Part shown: positions 52,688-60,374 of the stretch, in pieces
Layout of the letters: the number at the start of each line of letters is the position of its first letter
How positions within the stretch are numbered: the first letter of the stretch is position 1
NCBI RefSeq assembly: GCF_018619185.1
Contig: NZ_JAAXYC010000004.1
Location: 1-64,000, forward strand
DNA from: Streptomyces sp. McG3
Lineage (GTDB): Bacteria; Actinomycetota; Actinomycetes; Streptomycetales; Streptomycetaceae
Direction: 5' to 3'
Length of the DNA: 64,000 bases
Notes under the pieces: generated by a model
Told to the model about the DNA's origin: nothing
The model's database searches: none
What the model saw: only the letters and a program-made list of their open reading frames with translations
Program-made: the position numbers and the translations under genes

Positions 52688-53386
52688 TTAGGTGGAGGCG
52701 TGGACCGGGGAAACCGCGCTGGACTTGGCGAGCCCGTGGTTCTGCATCGAGAACAGCCGGGCGTTGAGCCACATGCAGGGCTGGATGAGGGTGTCGACGA
52801 GGACCAGGAAGCAGACCGTGCCCACCCCGGTCGGCCCGCCCATGAGGTATCCCGATCCCAGAAGAATCAGCTCCAGGCTTCCCTTGGCCACCCAGAAGGG
52901 CCAGCCCCACCGGTGGACCATGCTGATGGCCACCAGGTCCATCGCGCGGATGCCCACCCCGCTCATGATGATCAGGGCCGATCCGTAGGTGCACAGAAGG
53001 ACCCCGGCCAGCATGAGGGCGACGTCCGTGACGGGTATGTGGCCGGCGAGTCCGGTGGCGCGCAGCACGTCGATCATGCTGCCGCAGAGGAAGAAGGTGA
53101 AGAAGGGCGACAGCGGAGGCCGTCTGCGGTTCCAGCAGGCCCAGATCACGAGGCAGACCACCGCCACGAGGGCCTGGGCGATTCCGATGGTCAGCGGAAC
53201 GTGCTCCAGCAGCCCGAGCGCGAACACGTCCAGAGGGTCGGTACCCAGATCCGCGTTGATGAAGAACGCCGCGCCGAGGGAGAAGGAGAAGCACCCGGCC
53301 AGGTAGACGCCGTAGCGGGTTCGGCGCTCCGCCAGGTGGACGCGGAGGCGTGAGCCGGCGCCGCGATGGCGTGACGCATCATTCAT
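52688..53386 (-). CDS. YczE/YyaS/YitT-like integral membrane protein
   Basis: A 232-residue membrane protein with five or six hydrophobic segments. It has the family feature of an early helix followed by FFINADLGTDPLDVFALGL and a later MSGVGIRAMDLVAI repeat-like segment. Members of this family are often found beside lipopeptide and polyketide genes (for example YczE next to sfp in Bacillus), with an unclear, perhaps post-assembly role. ATG 53386 is chosen: GGGAG precedes it, and the further 57 codons upstream have no family similarity. It heads the minus-strand operon with the KAS III-like and thioesterase genes. Confidence 0.8.
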   Translation of the reverse strand: MNDASRHRGAGSRLRVHLAERRTRYGVYLAGCFSFSLGAAFFINADLGTDPLDVFALGLLEHVPLTIGIAQALVAVVCLVIWACWNRRRPPLSPFFTFFLCGSMIDVLRATGLAGHIPVTDVALMLAGVLLCTYGSALIIMSGVGIRAMDLVAISMVHRWGWPFWVAKGSLELILLGSGYLMGGPTGVGTVCFLVLVDTLIQPCMWLNARLFSMQNHGLAKSSAVSPVHAST

Positions 53387-53628
53387 GCGGACTCCCGAGT
53401 GAGACTGACGGTGGAGGGAGGGAGCGGCGGACGCGCCGCGCCCTGTCGGCGAGCCTGGCCGGTCCAGGGGGACGATCGCCCCGGTAGCACCCCCAGCACG
53501 CACCCCAGACTCGACCGAGCGGGGGCCGCGGTGCCTCCGGGTAGGCGGGCACGGCACCGCCGTCAGAATTCCGACAGTGATTCGCGTGCTCCGTGGTGTT
53601 TGCCGTGGGCGGCCGACAAGGTGGTCCC

Positions 53629-53802
53629 ATGAGAGATACCTGGGGTCCGGATCGCGGCGTGCTCGTAGCCGTGCGGGTGTCGGGTCTCGTCGGCCTGGCA
53701 GCCATCACAGCCGGTGCGCTGTCGAGCACCATGTGGATGGTCGGCGTCGGTGTCTGGGCCATGATCGCCGCGTTCCTCACCGAGCTCGTCTACCGGCCTT
53801 GA
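53629..53802 (+). CDS. small two-helix membrane protein
   Basis: A 57-residue protein with two hydrophobic segments (about residues 10-28 and 30-50: VLVAVRVSGLVGLAAITAGA and MWMVGVGVWAMIAAFLTELV). The ATG has a weak purine-rich upstream sequence (GACAAGGTGG). It stands alone between the divergent YczE-like gene and a gene-poor stretch. No family is recognised; membrane location is the only inference. Confidence 0.45.
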   Translation: MRDTWGPDRGVLVAVRVSGLVGLAAITAGALSSTMWMVGVGVWAMIAAFLTELVYRP

Positions 53803-54070
53803 GAGCCAGGCGTTGGGCGGTCCTTCCCGCCTTCTGCCGCTCACTCCGCGCAGTTTCCCGGGGCTGAGCCGGACGGCATGCTGCCGGCAGCCGACCAGGC
53901 CGGCCACTCCCTGCCTCGGCGCTCCGATGCCGTGAGAAGCTCGTCGCTTCCGGGCTCGGTGTTGGTGTCCGAGGAGCCGGGGGCCGGGGGCCGGGAGCAT
54001 CAGCGATCCGTAGGAAACGGCCGATGTCCGTGTAGGAGTGGGTGGCGGAGGTGCGCCCGGCTCGACGAGG
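53803..54070. other. gene-poor stretch
   Basis: Together with the remnant that follows, about 460 bases lie between the small membrane protein and the MerR gene without an intact gene. Long open frames here continue across the MerR gene on the opposite strand and do not have convincing coding character. I see no RNA gene or repeat in it. Confidence 0.45.
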
Positions 54071-54208
54071 CCTCGCGGACTTACCCCCCCGCTGCGGGAA
54101 GCGAGCTCCGCCCGACAGGACGCGCACCCGCGGCAGATCCGCGACGACGACTTCACGTACGGGCTCGAACGGGTCCTCGACGGACTGGCGGCCCGGCTCG
54201 AAGCCTGA
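54071..54208 (+). pseudogene. probable remnant of a TetR-family regulator (C-terminus only)
   Basis: One frame reads TPPLREASS, a short linker, then DDDFTYGLERVLDGLAARLEA and TGA. The D-F-x-(Y/F)-G-L-x-R-(V/I)-L-D-G pattern is the usual end of TetR-type regulators in actinomycetes. No helix-turn-helix or start codon is found upstream in the same frame, so only the tail remains. It is short, and the assignment is tentative. Confidence 0.4.
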
Positions 54209-54261
54209 CCGGGTCTCGACGCCGTCCGGGCATCTTCACTCGCCCCGGCCCCGTCGCCGGG

Positions 54262-54996
54262 TCATCGGCCCAGTCGTGCCCGGATGAGAGTGTCGAGTCG
54301 TCGCCACGCCGGGGACGACGCGTTGACCGTGCCCTGGATGAGGGCGGGGATCTCGGAGGTCCCGTCGTCCAGCTCGGGCAGTCCGTCCGGCCCGTAGCGC
54401 TCCAGGGTCGCCCCGACGATGCGGTCGGCGAGGTCGTCGACGCGAGGGTCGTCGGCGTCGAGGCCGCGCGCCTGGTCGTAGGCAAGGAAGAGCTGCCGCA
54501 GCGCGGGGTTCGCCAGCATCCCGGCCTGGTCGCGGAACAGCGTGAACGCATGGTCCGGGTGGGTGGCGAACGCGAGGATCCACAGGTCGCGTTGCAGATC
54601 TACCCAGGCCTGCGTGAACCCCCAGCGGGCCAGCTGCTCCAGATGACTTCCGACATCCTCCGGCAGCGGCGCCAGACGTCCGGCGGCGAGCCGGCGCAGA
54701 CGGTCCCGAGTGGCCCGCAGGTCACGGATGCGGTCGGTGAGCTCGTCGTCAATCTGCCCGAGAGCCTGCTGGAAGGACGCATCGTCCGCTGCTCGCAGGT
54801 CCCGGATGCGGGCCAGTGGGACACCGGCCTCGGCGAGCGTACGGATCTTGATCAGGTCGATGGCGTCGTCCGCGCCGTACCGCCTGTAGCCGGACGCGTC
54901 GCGCCCCGGCTCGGGGAGCAGTCCCTTGTCGTGATAGACGCGGACGGTCTTCACCGACACCCCGACGGACCTGGCCAGCTGTCCAATGGTGATCAC
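54262..54996 (-). CDS. MerR-family transcriptional regulator
   Basis: A 244-residue MerR regulator. Helix-turn-helix and wing are at residues 1-45 (ITIGQLARSVGVSVKTVRVYH, then GRDASGYRRYG). A coiled-coil dimer helix follows (about 75-115), with a 130-residue C-terminal helical sensor domain of unknown ligand. The GTG at 54996 (VITIGQLA) is chosen because MerR proteins normally begin right at this strand; the longer frame would run into the divergent gene. No Cys pattern for metals or an iron-sulfur cluster is visible, so a small organic ligand is more likely. It is divergent from the 55051 gene over a 54-base gap containing a MerR-type promoter. Confidence 0.92.
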   Translation of the reverse strand: MITIGQLARSVGVSVKTVRVYHDKGLLPEPGRDASGYRRYGADDAIDLIKIRTLAEAGVPLARIRDLRAADDASFQQALGQIDDELTDRIRDLRATRDRLRRLAAGRLAPLPEDVGSHLEQLARWGFTQAWVDLQRDLWILAFATHPDHAFTLFRDQAGMLANPALRQLFLAYDQARGLDADDPRVDDLADRIVGATLERYGPDGLPELDDGTSEIPALIQGTVNASSPAWRRLDTLIRARLGR

Positions 54997-55012
54997 CAGG
55001 CCATCGTCCCAC

Positions 55013-55044
55013 TTGACCCTTCCCTTGGGGCAGGGGTGCAGCAT
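55013..55044 (+). promoter_or_regulatory. MerR-type promoter with operator in a long spacer
   Basis: TTGACC (55013-55018) as -35 and CAGCAT (55039-55044) as -10 are 20 bases apart, longer than normal, as in promoters activated by MerR proteins. An imperfect dyad (ACCCTTCCCTT / GGGGCAGGGGT, centred at 55026/55027) fills the spacer. Transcription would start near 55050-55051, at the ATG of the next gene, implying a leaderless mRNA. Confidence 0.6.
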
Positions 55045-55050
55045 GGCGTC

Positions 55051-55338
55051 ATGCCGAACACGAACTTCGACTGGGACACCCTGCGCGAGCTGGCCGACGA
55101 GGGCAACGAAATCGCCCTGGACCGTCTGGCCGACCTCGCCGACGCAGCCGACGACCTCGATGAGCTGAGCGAACTCCTGGACGAGGGGGCCCCGCGCGCC
55201 GGTCTCCTGCTCACCCGACGAGCGGTGGCCGGCGGTGATCTGCGCGAACTGCAGCGGATCTCGGACGCCGGTTACGACGGGGCCGGGCAGGAGCTGGACC
55301 GGCTGCTGAAGGCGCCCGCGGACCTCCCGGACCTCTAG
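55051..55338 (+). CDS. small acidic helical protein
   Basis: A 95-residue, strongly acidic, all-helical protein (TNFDWDTLRELADEGNE, repeated D-E-L spacing, then LLTRRAVAGGDLRELQRISDAG). The pattern resembles short Sel1/ankyrin-like helical repeats, and similar small proteins of unknown role occur in Streptomyces. The ATG at 55051 lies right at the predicted start point of the MerR-type promoter, and no Shine-Dalgarno is visible. Control by the divergent MerR regulator is likely; function is unknown. Confidence 0.7.
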   Translation: MPNTNFDWDTLRELADEGNEIALDRLADLADAADDLDELSELLDEGAPRAGLLLTRRAVAGGDLRELQRISDAGYDGAGQELDRLLKAPADLPDL

Positions 55339-55359
55339 GATCTGCCGTCGCAGCGCTTC

Positions 55360-55837
55360 TCATTCCGCCCGCTCGCAACCGAAGGGCCTGCCTTGTCCCT
55401 CGCTGTTCGCGACGGGGGACTCCTCGGCGGGGAAAGGGGCCGGGCTGATCAGATAGCGGCTGCGCTCGGGCGAGGGCTCGTTGGTGATCCGGCGCACCAA
55501 GACGTCACGCATCTCGCCGATCAACGAAGTGAGTTCGTCCCGGCTGAGCCACATCAGGTGCCGGCGACAGCCCACCAGATCGGCGGCCGGATCGGCACCA
55601 GGTCGGTCGAGGTGGGCAATGAACTCGGCCAGCAGGGTCGCCATCGCCACGGCGAACACCTGCCGGTGCCCTTCGGCCGGAACCGGGGCAGCTGTGTCGG
55701 CGCCGATCACGGCCCGCTCGCGCCGCAGCCGATAGAGCCGCCCAACAGCCTCCCGGCGCCCGCTGCTCGCCCTCGACCTCCAGCGCGCTGCCGTCAGCCA
55801 GTAGCCTCATGTACCGGTACACGGTGGCCTTTGACAC
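55360..55837 (-). pseudogene. frameshifted winged-helix transcriptional regulator
   Basis: Two overlapping minus-strand frames together make one regulator. The upstream one holds a recognition-helix segment and wing (SKATVYRYMRLLADGSALEV, then EGEQR). The downstream one continues with GRLYRLRRERAVIGADT, MATLLAEFIAHL and a C-terminus ending near PERSRYLISPAPFPAEE. The switch of frame lies about 55750-55770. The N-terminal half of the helix-turn-helix upstream of 55837 is also not found in frame. This is a broken gene of the ArsR-like type. A sequencing error could mimic the frameshift but not the missing start. Confidence 0.55.
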
Positions 55838-56122
55838 GTCGGATCCACTCGAACTGGATGTTTGGGCGTTGCTGCCGGATTCGTCGGTGACGAACCGGAT
55901 GGTGCGGCTGGCGGTGTCACGGAGGAACCGTCGCGCAATTTCTCCACTTCGGTATCGGTGACGCGATGTTCGAAGTCCCGGGCGAGGCGGGGCAGCAGCG
56001 ACAGGCCCATGACGCCCGCGGTGAAGCAGGCGTCGATCTTCACGGCGTCGGCCCGGTCCTGCCCGCGCACCGTCCCCGCCCGCTTGGCCCCCGGGAGTAC
56101 CCCTGATGCAGACGAGTCCTTC
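55838..56122. other. gene-poor stretch before the PadR operon
   Basis: About 285 bases with no convincing intact gene. A minus-strand frame contains ACFTAGVMGLSLLPRLARDF and may be a decayed coding remnant, but I cannot assign it. GC content drops toward 56110-56170, where the PadR promoter lies. Confidence 0.4.
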
Positions 56123-56175
56123 GTATCACCGGTACTCGGTGATACTGTGTAGTGGTACTCGGTACTACGGAGTAC
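56123..56175 (+). promoter_or_regulatory. PadR-operon promoter region with two inverted repeats
   Basis: GTATCACC-N7-GGTGATAC (56123-56145) is a perfect 8-bp inverted repeat. GTACTC-N9-GAGTAC (56155-56175) is a second palindrome whose inner bases also nearly match. GATACT at 56141-56146 can serve as -10. The two sites flank the expected transcription start, 25-80 bases before the PadR ATG, which fits autorepression by PadR. Confidence 0.6.
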
Positions 56176-56199
56176 CGAGCGGGTGAGGAGGGCTCCGCC

Positions 56200-56526
56200 A
56201 TGGACGGCCTGACGGAGATGTTGAAGGGCACGCTCGAAGGATGCGTGCTCGAAATCATCGACCGCGAGGAAACCTACGGGTACGCCATCACTCGCCAACT
56301 GAACGACCTCGGCTTCGGTGACGTCATCGAGGGGACGGTGTACACCATCCTGCTGCGGCTGGAGAGGAACAAGCTCGTCCAGGTGACGAAACGGCCGTCC
56401 GGGGTCGGTCCGCCGCGCAAGTTCTACGCGCTCAACGACGCCGGCCGTGAGGAACTCGCGACGTTCTGGGCGAAGTGGCAGTACGTCTCAACACGCATCG
56501 ACAAGCTCAAGGAGGGCGGGCGATGA
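56200..56526 (+). CDS. PadR-family transcriptional regulator
   Basis: A 108-residue PadR protein: N-terminal winged helix (LKGTLEGCVLEIIDREETYGYAI, then the recognition region EGTVYTILLRLERNKLV and a wing with KRPSGVGPPRKFYAL), plus one C-terminal dimer helix (short, subfamily 2 type). ATG 56200 is chosen because GAGGAG lies upstream; the frame from 56152 would include the operator. It overlaps the next gene by four bases (ATGA). With two DUF1048 genes and an ABC-2 exporter downstream it forms a commonly seen drug-responsive operon. Confidence 0.92.
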   Translation: MDGLTEMLKGTLEGCVLEIIDREETYGYAITRQLNDLGFGDVIEGTVYTILLRLERNKLVQVTKRPSGVGPPRKFYALNDAGREELATFWAKWQYVSTRIDKLKEGGR

Positions 56527-56879
56527 ACTTCTGGGAGACCATCACCGGCAGCGATCTCACGAGGGAGTGGAAGGCGTTCGAAGTCAGGGCTGCGGCTCTG
56601 CCGGACGACCACCGGGAGGCGTGGGGGCAGATCAAGGTCCACCTCCTGCCCCACGGCAACTTCACCGGCCGCAATGTGATGCCGATCCTGGATTCCGCGC
56701 TGGGGCTCCTCGAAGAAACAGCTGCGGACGGGCAGAGCGCCAAGGAAGTGCTCGGCGACGATATCCAGGGATTCTGCGCGGCGTTGGTCGGTGGCGAAGG
56801 CGCGCGAACCTACCGCGACCGGTGGCGTGAGCAGTTGAACCGGAACGTCGCAAGGAAACTGAACCGGCTGGGAGGCTGA
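56523..56879 (+). CDS. DUF1048 family protein (first)
   Basis: A 118-residue helical protein. The pattern W-K-x-(F/H) with ALPDDHREAWGQIKVHLL, then LDSALGLLEETAADGQSAKEVLGDDIQGFCAALV, is that of DUF1048 proteins, which are regularly encoded next to PadR regulators. The ATG is fixed by the four-base overlap with PadR. No enzymatic motif is visible; the function of the family is unknown. It is followed one base later by a second copy. Confidence 0.85.
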   Translation: MNFWETITGSDLTREWKAFEVRAAALPDDHREAWGQIKVHLLPHGNFTGRNVMPILDSALGLLEETAADGQSAKEVLGDDIQGFCAALVGGEGARTYRDRWREQLNRNVARKLNRLGG

Positions 56880-56880
56880 C

Positions 56881-57207
56881 GTGGGCATCCAGGACATCAT
56901 CGAAGGCAAGAAGCAGTGGCGCGCGCACACGGCTCGCGTCATGACACTTCCGCCCGACTACCGGATCGTCTACCAGGAAATGCAGAAGTACTTCTTCAAA
57001 GTCGGACCGGTCGACCTGCCCGACGGACCTCTGCTCCCCGGGATCGTCGATTTCTTCGAGGAGGGCGTCGCTGCGGGCAAGGGGGTCCTGCAACTGATCG
57101 GCACGGATGTCGCCGCCTTCTGTGACGGCTTGATCAAGGACTCTGGTACCTACGCGGACATCTATCAAGAGTCCGCCAGTAGGGCATCTGGCACCACTGA
57201 AAAGTAG
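56881..57207 (+). CDS. DUF1048 family protein (second)
   Basis: A 108-residue paralogue of the preceding protein: GKKQWRAHTARVMTLPPDYR, YQEMQKYFFKVG, then FFEEGVAAGKGVLQLIGTDVAAFCDGLI align along the same helices. The GTG start lies one base after the preceding stop, so translation is coupled. It ends at a small hairpin before the ABC genes. Function is unknown. Confidence 0.85.
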   Translation: MGIQDIIEGKKQWRAHTARVMTLPPDYRIVYQEMQKYFFKVGPVDLPDGPLLPGIVDFFEEGVAAGKGVLQLIGTDVAAFCDGLIKDSGTYADIYQESASRASGTTEK

Positions 57208-57230
57208 GCCCCGCCTCGCTCCGGCGGGCC
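57207..57230 (+). terminator. small hairpin after the DUF1048 pair
   Basis: CCCGCC (57210-57215) and GGCGGG (57223-57228) pair around a 7-base loop, with GG/CC added across a bulge. It is weak and could attenuate transcription between the DUF1048 genes and the ABC genes rather than end it. Confidence 0.35.
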
Positions 57231-57351
57231 TGCCCCGCACGTGATTCCTCAGCCTCGGAACAACGCGATCAGACGTGGTCCGAGCCCACCGCGTGGTGCC
57301 GCAATCCTGTGCGCCGACGTAGCCGATTCCCCTGACCGATCAGGAAACCAC

Positions 57352-58359
57352 ATGCCTTCATCTGTCATGCCCGCATCAAGAAAGGGCGACGGTCACCCGG
57401 CGCCGACCGCACTCTCCGCCGTCGGGCTCCGCAAGTCCTACGGTGACAAGACCGTCCTGGACGGTATCGACCTGACCGTCCCGGCGGGCACGGTCTTCGC
57501 CCTGCTCGGCCCGAACGGCGCTGGCAAGACCACCGCCGTCAAGATCCTCTCCACCCTCATCACCGCCGACTCCGGTGAACTGAGCGTCGCCGGACACGAT
57601 CTGGCCACCGATCCGCAGTCCGTGCGGGCCGCGATCGGTGTCACGGGGCAGTTCTCCGCCGTCGACGGGCTGATCACCGGCGAGGAGAACATGCTCCTCA
57701 TGGCCGACCTCCACCACCTGCCCAAGGCCGAAGGACGACGCGTCACCGCCAAACTCCTGGAGCGCTTCGACCTGGTGGACGCGGCCAAGAAGCCCGCCTC
57801 GACCTACTCCGGCGGGATGAAGCGCCGCCTCGACATCGCCATGACCCTGGTCGGCGGGCCCCGCATCATCTTCCTCGACGAACCGACCACCGGCCTCGAC
57901 CCCCGCTCCCGCCACACCATGTGGGGCATCATCCGCGAGCTGGTCACCGACGGTGTGACCGTCTTCCTCACCACCCAGTACCTGGAAGAGGCCGACGAAC
58001 TCGCCGACCGCATCGCCGTCCTCAACGACGGAAAGATCGCCGCCGAGGGCACCGCCGAAGAGCTCAAGCGGATCGTCCCCGGCGGACACGTCAAGCTCCG
58101 CTTCACCGACCCGGGCGCCTACCGGTCCGCCGCCTCCGCCCTGGGCGAGGCCGCCCGCGACGACGACGCGCTGGCGCTGCAGATCCCCAGCGACGGCAGC
58201 CAGCGCGAACTGCGCTCCATCCTCGACTGGCTGGACTCGGCCGGTGTCGAAGCCGACGAACTCACCGTCCACACCCCCGACCTCGACGACGTCTTCTTCG
58301 CCCTCACCGCCTCCACCGTCCCGGCCCAGAACAACCAGCCCAAGGAGAACGCCCGATGA
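57352..58359 (+). CDS. DrrA-like ABC transporter ATP-binding protein
   Basis: A 335-residue ATPase of the daunorubicin-resistance (DrrA) class. Walker A is GPNGAGKTTAV (near residue 57), the signature motif is YSGGMKRRLDIA, and Walker B is IIFLDEPTTGLDP. A C-terminal regulatory extension contains DDALALQIPSDGSQRELRSI and ends in TVHTPDLDDVFFALT. ATG 57352 is preceded by CAGGAAACC; an upstream GTG frame from 57241 lacks support. It is coupled to the permease by a four-base overlap. The PadR regulator upstream probably controls it; the substrate is unknown. Confidence 0.93.
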   Translation: MPSSVMPASRKGDGHPAPTALSAVGLRKSYGDKTVLDGIDLTVPAGTVFALLGPNGAGKTTAVKILSTLITADSGELSVAGHDLATDPQSVRAAIGVTGQFSAVDGLITGEENMLLMADLHHLPKAEGRRVTAKLLERFDLVDAAKKPASTYSGGMKRRLDIAMTLVGGPRIIFLDEPTTGLDPRSRHTMWGIIRELVTDGVTVFLTTQYLEEADELADRIAVLNDGKIAAEGTAEELKRIVPGGHVKLRFTDPGAYRSAASALGEAARDDDALALQIPSDGSQRELRSILDWLDSAGVEADELTVHTPDLDDVFFALTASTVPAQNNQPKENAR

Positions 58360-59147
58360 GCAGCCTTTACCTTGCTGCACGCGACTCGAGAACGATGCTG
58401 CGCCGCAATCTCCTGCACGCCTGGCGCTACCCGTCCGGGACCCTGAACCTGCTGCTCACACCCATCATGATGCTGCTGCTCTTCGTCTACATCTTCGGCG
58501 ACGTGATGAGCGCGGGCATCGGTGGCGGTGGCGCGGACCGCTCCGAATACATTGCTTATATCGTCCCCGGTCTGCTGTTGATGACCGTGGGCAGCACCGT
58601 GATCGGAGCCGCGGTGTCCGTCTGTTCGGACATGACCGAGGGCCTCACCGCCCGCTTCCGCACCATGGCGATCTACCGGGGTTCTCTGCTGGTGGGGCAT
58701 GTCGTCGGCGGCGTGCTGCAGTGCGTGATGAGCGTGGTCCTGGTCGGCGCGGTCGGGGTGGCGATCGGCTTTCGCACCACGGACGCCACCCTGCTGGAGT
58801 GGGCCGCGGCACTCGGGCTGGTAACGCTGTTCGCCCTGGCACTGACCTGGATCGCGGTCGCGATGGGCGCGGCCAGCCCCAACCCCGAGGCGGCCGGAAA
58901 CATGGCGATGCCCCTGATCCTCCTGCCCCTCATCTCCAGCGCCTTCATCCCCGCGGCGACCATGCCGGGATGGTTCCAGCCGATCGCCGAGTACCAGCCC
59001 TTCACCCCCGCCATCGAAACCCTCCGCGGTCTTCTCCTCGGCACCGAGATCGGTAACAACGGCTGGCTCACGATCGCCTGGTGCGCCGGCCTGACCGCAC
59101 TCGGGTACCGCTGGTCGACAGCGCAGTTCAACCGCGACCCGAACTAG
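58356..59147 (+). CDS. DrrB-like ABC-2 permease
   Basis: A 263-residue membrane protein with six hydrophobic segments. It carries the ABC-2 permease pattern: an N-terminal RNLLHAWRYPSGTLNLLLTP, a cytoplasmic GLTARFRTMAIYRGSLLVG element, and the late LPLISSAFIPAATMPGWFQPIAEYQPFTP loop typical of DrrB proteins. The ATG overlaps the ATPase stop (ATGA). Together they form an exporter, the last two genes of the PadR operon. Confidence 0.93.
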   Translation: MSSLYLAARDSRTMLRRNLLHAWRYPSGTLNLLLTPIMMLLLFVYIFGDVMSAGIGGGGADRSEYIAYIVPGLLLMTVGSTVIGAAVSVCSDMTEGLTARFRTMAIYRGSLLVGHVVGGVLQCVMSVVLVGAVGVAIGFRTTDATLLEWAAALGLVTLFALALTWIAVAMGAASPNPEAAGNMAMPLILLPLISSAFIPAATMPGWFQPIAEYQPFTPAIETLRGLLLGTEIGNNGWLTIAWCAGLTALGYRWSTAQFNRDPN

Positions 59148-59330
59148 CGGGGTTCGTTGACTGGCTCTATCCTCGGGTTGCCTTAACGGAGTTTGGTGGA
59201 GTCGAGGGTCAGCAACCTAGACAACTGCGGAGCATGCCTAGAGCCGGAAAGCGGGTCTGCGCTCCCGGATGCCGGGCGGGAATGTCAGGAAATTTCTGCA
59301 GCGGTCGTGTTGGCCTGACATCATCCGCTG

Positions 59331-60161
59331 ATGATCGTCACTCCGATACCCGGAACCCACCGGGACAACGTGCTCAGCGCTTTGCGATCCGTCTTTGTTG
59401 CCGCGGGAAACCTGGACTCGCAGCACCACAGCTCCGCCTACGGCCGTCTCCTGGCTTACCTGGAGTGGGCCAACGATTCCCTGCGCCTGTTGGTCGGCCA
59501 GATCAGTGCGAGCGACATCGATCGTCTGATCAGGACTCGGATGTATCAGTCCCTGTTGGATGGTGTGGGGCATCTGGCAGGCAGTGACCAGCAGCGGTTG
59601 GTGAACGGGCTCCTCGCCAACGAGGTTAGGGAGCGCGTAGTCGCTCTGGAGGCGGCGGTGGGTGCCTTCCAACGGCAGATGCTGCGTTGGCCGGCTACGA
59701 CTTCCGTGCTTGTGCTCGACACCAGTGTGTTCATCAAGCATGAGACGAAGCTGGAGGACACTGACTTCTTTGTGCTGGCGGGCGCTGGAGCTGAAGCGGT
59801 TCGGGTGACGGTGCCGATGGTGGTCGTCGACGAGCTGGACCGCCTGAAGGAGTCGAGGGATAAGCAGGTCCGGTGGCGGGCCGGGTACAGCCTCGCGGTG
59901 CTGGACCGGCTCCTGGATAGCAATGAGCGCCTGGGGCGGGTGAAGGTCGAGGTGCTCTTCGACAACCCGGGGCATGTGCGCCTGCCGGACGAGGATGACG
60001 AGATCGTGGACCGGGCCCTCGCCGTGCACGCGATCGCGGCCGGGGCAGCGCAGTTGGTCACGTATGACACAGGAATGGCGATGCGGGCGAAGTGGGCGAA
60101 CTTGCCGGTGCTGAAGCTGCGGACGGATGCGGGTACGGGCCCGGAGCCGGAGAAGAGGTGA
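59331..60161 (+). CDS. PIN-domain protein (putative ribonuclease)
   Basis: A 276-residue protein. The first 120 residues are helical and unassigned. The C-terminal half is a PIN nuclease-like domain: LVLDTSVFIKHE (first acidic residue, near 127), VTVPMVVVDELDRLKES (second), DDEIVDRALAV (third) and LVTYDTGMAMRAK (fourth). These supply the acidic residues expected for metal-dependent RNA cleavage. No small antitoxin gene is adjacent, and the length exceeds VapC toxins, so a simple toxin-antitoxin call is not supported. Base composition is less GC-biased than in the PKS genes. A large SF1 helicase follows 213 bases later. Confidence 0.8.
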   Translation: MIVTPIPGTHRDNVLSALRSVFVAAGNLDSQHHSSAYGRLLAYLEWANDSLRLLVGQISASDIDRLIRTRMYQSLLDGVGHLAGSDQQRLVNGLLANEVRERVVALEAAVGAFQRQMLRWPATTSVLVLDTSVFIKHETKLEDTDFFVLAGAGAEAVRVTVPMVVVDELDRLKESRDKQVRWRAGYSLAVLDRLLDSNERLGRVKVEVLFDNPGHVRLPDEDDEIVDRALAVHAIAAGAAQLVTYDTGMAMRAKWANLPVLKLRTDAGTGPEPEKR

Positions 60162-60374
60162 CCTTGGGGGCCGGGGTGAGTCTTCTCGCGTTCGTGCTCG
60201 GCGGTGCTCCTGAAGTAGCTGCCCGCCTGCTACCTCAGGGGTGGCCGATCGGGGCGGGCAATGATCCGATGCCTGTCTGAAAGACGTCGTAGCTGAGGTC
60301 TGCCACATTGCCTAAGTCGTAGCGCTCATGGATCCTGGAAGGCTTGCCACGGTGGCGGGCGTTTGGGGGATTTG

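Noticed and set aside
10001-53386. Beta-branching (HMG-CoA synthase) cassette or NRPS modules
   Set aside because: No HMGS, ECH, donor ACP, condensation or adenylation domain was found, and none of the ACPs seen has the Trp flag downstream of the active Ser.
53878-55050. Long plus-strand frame running across the MerR gene
   Set aside because: Only its last 95 codons (from 55051) have a sensible start and promoter; the rest is antisense to a clear MerR regulator.
55838-56122. Insertion sequence remnant
   Set aside because: No terminal inverted repeats, target duplication or transposase motif could be found.
59331-60161. VapBC toxin-antitoxin system
   Set aside because: The PIN protein is about twice the length of a VapC toxin and there is no antitoxin-sized gene in a coupled position upstream.
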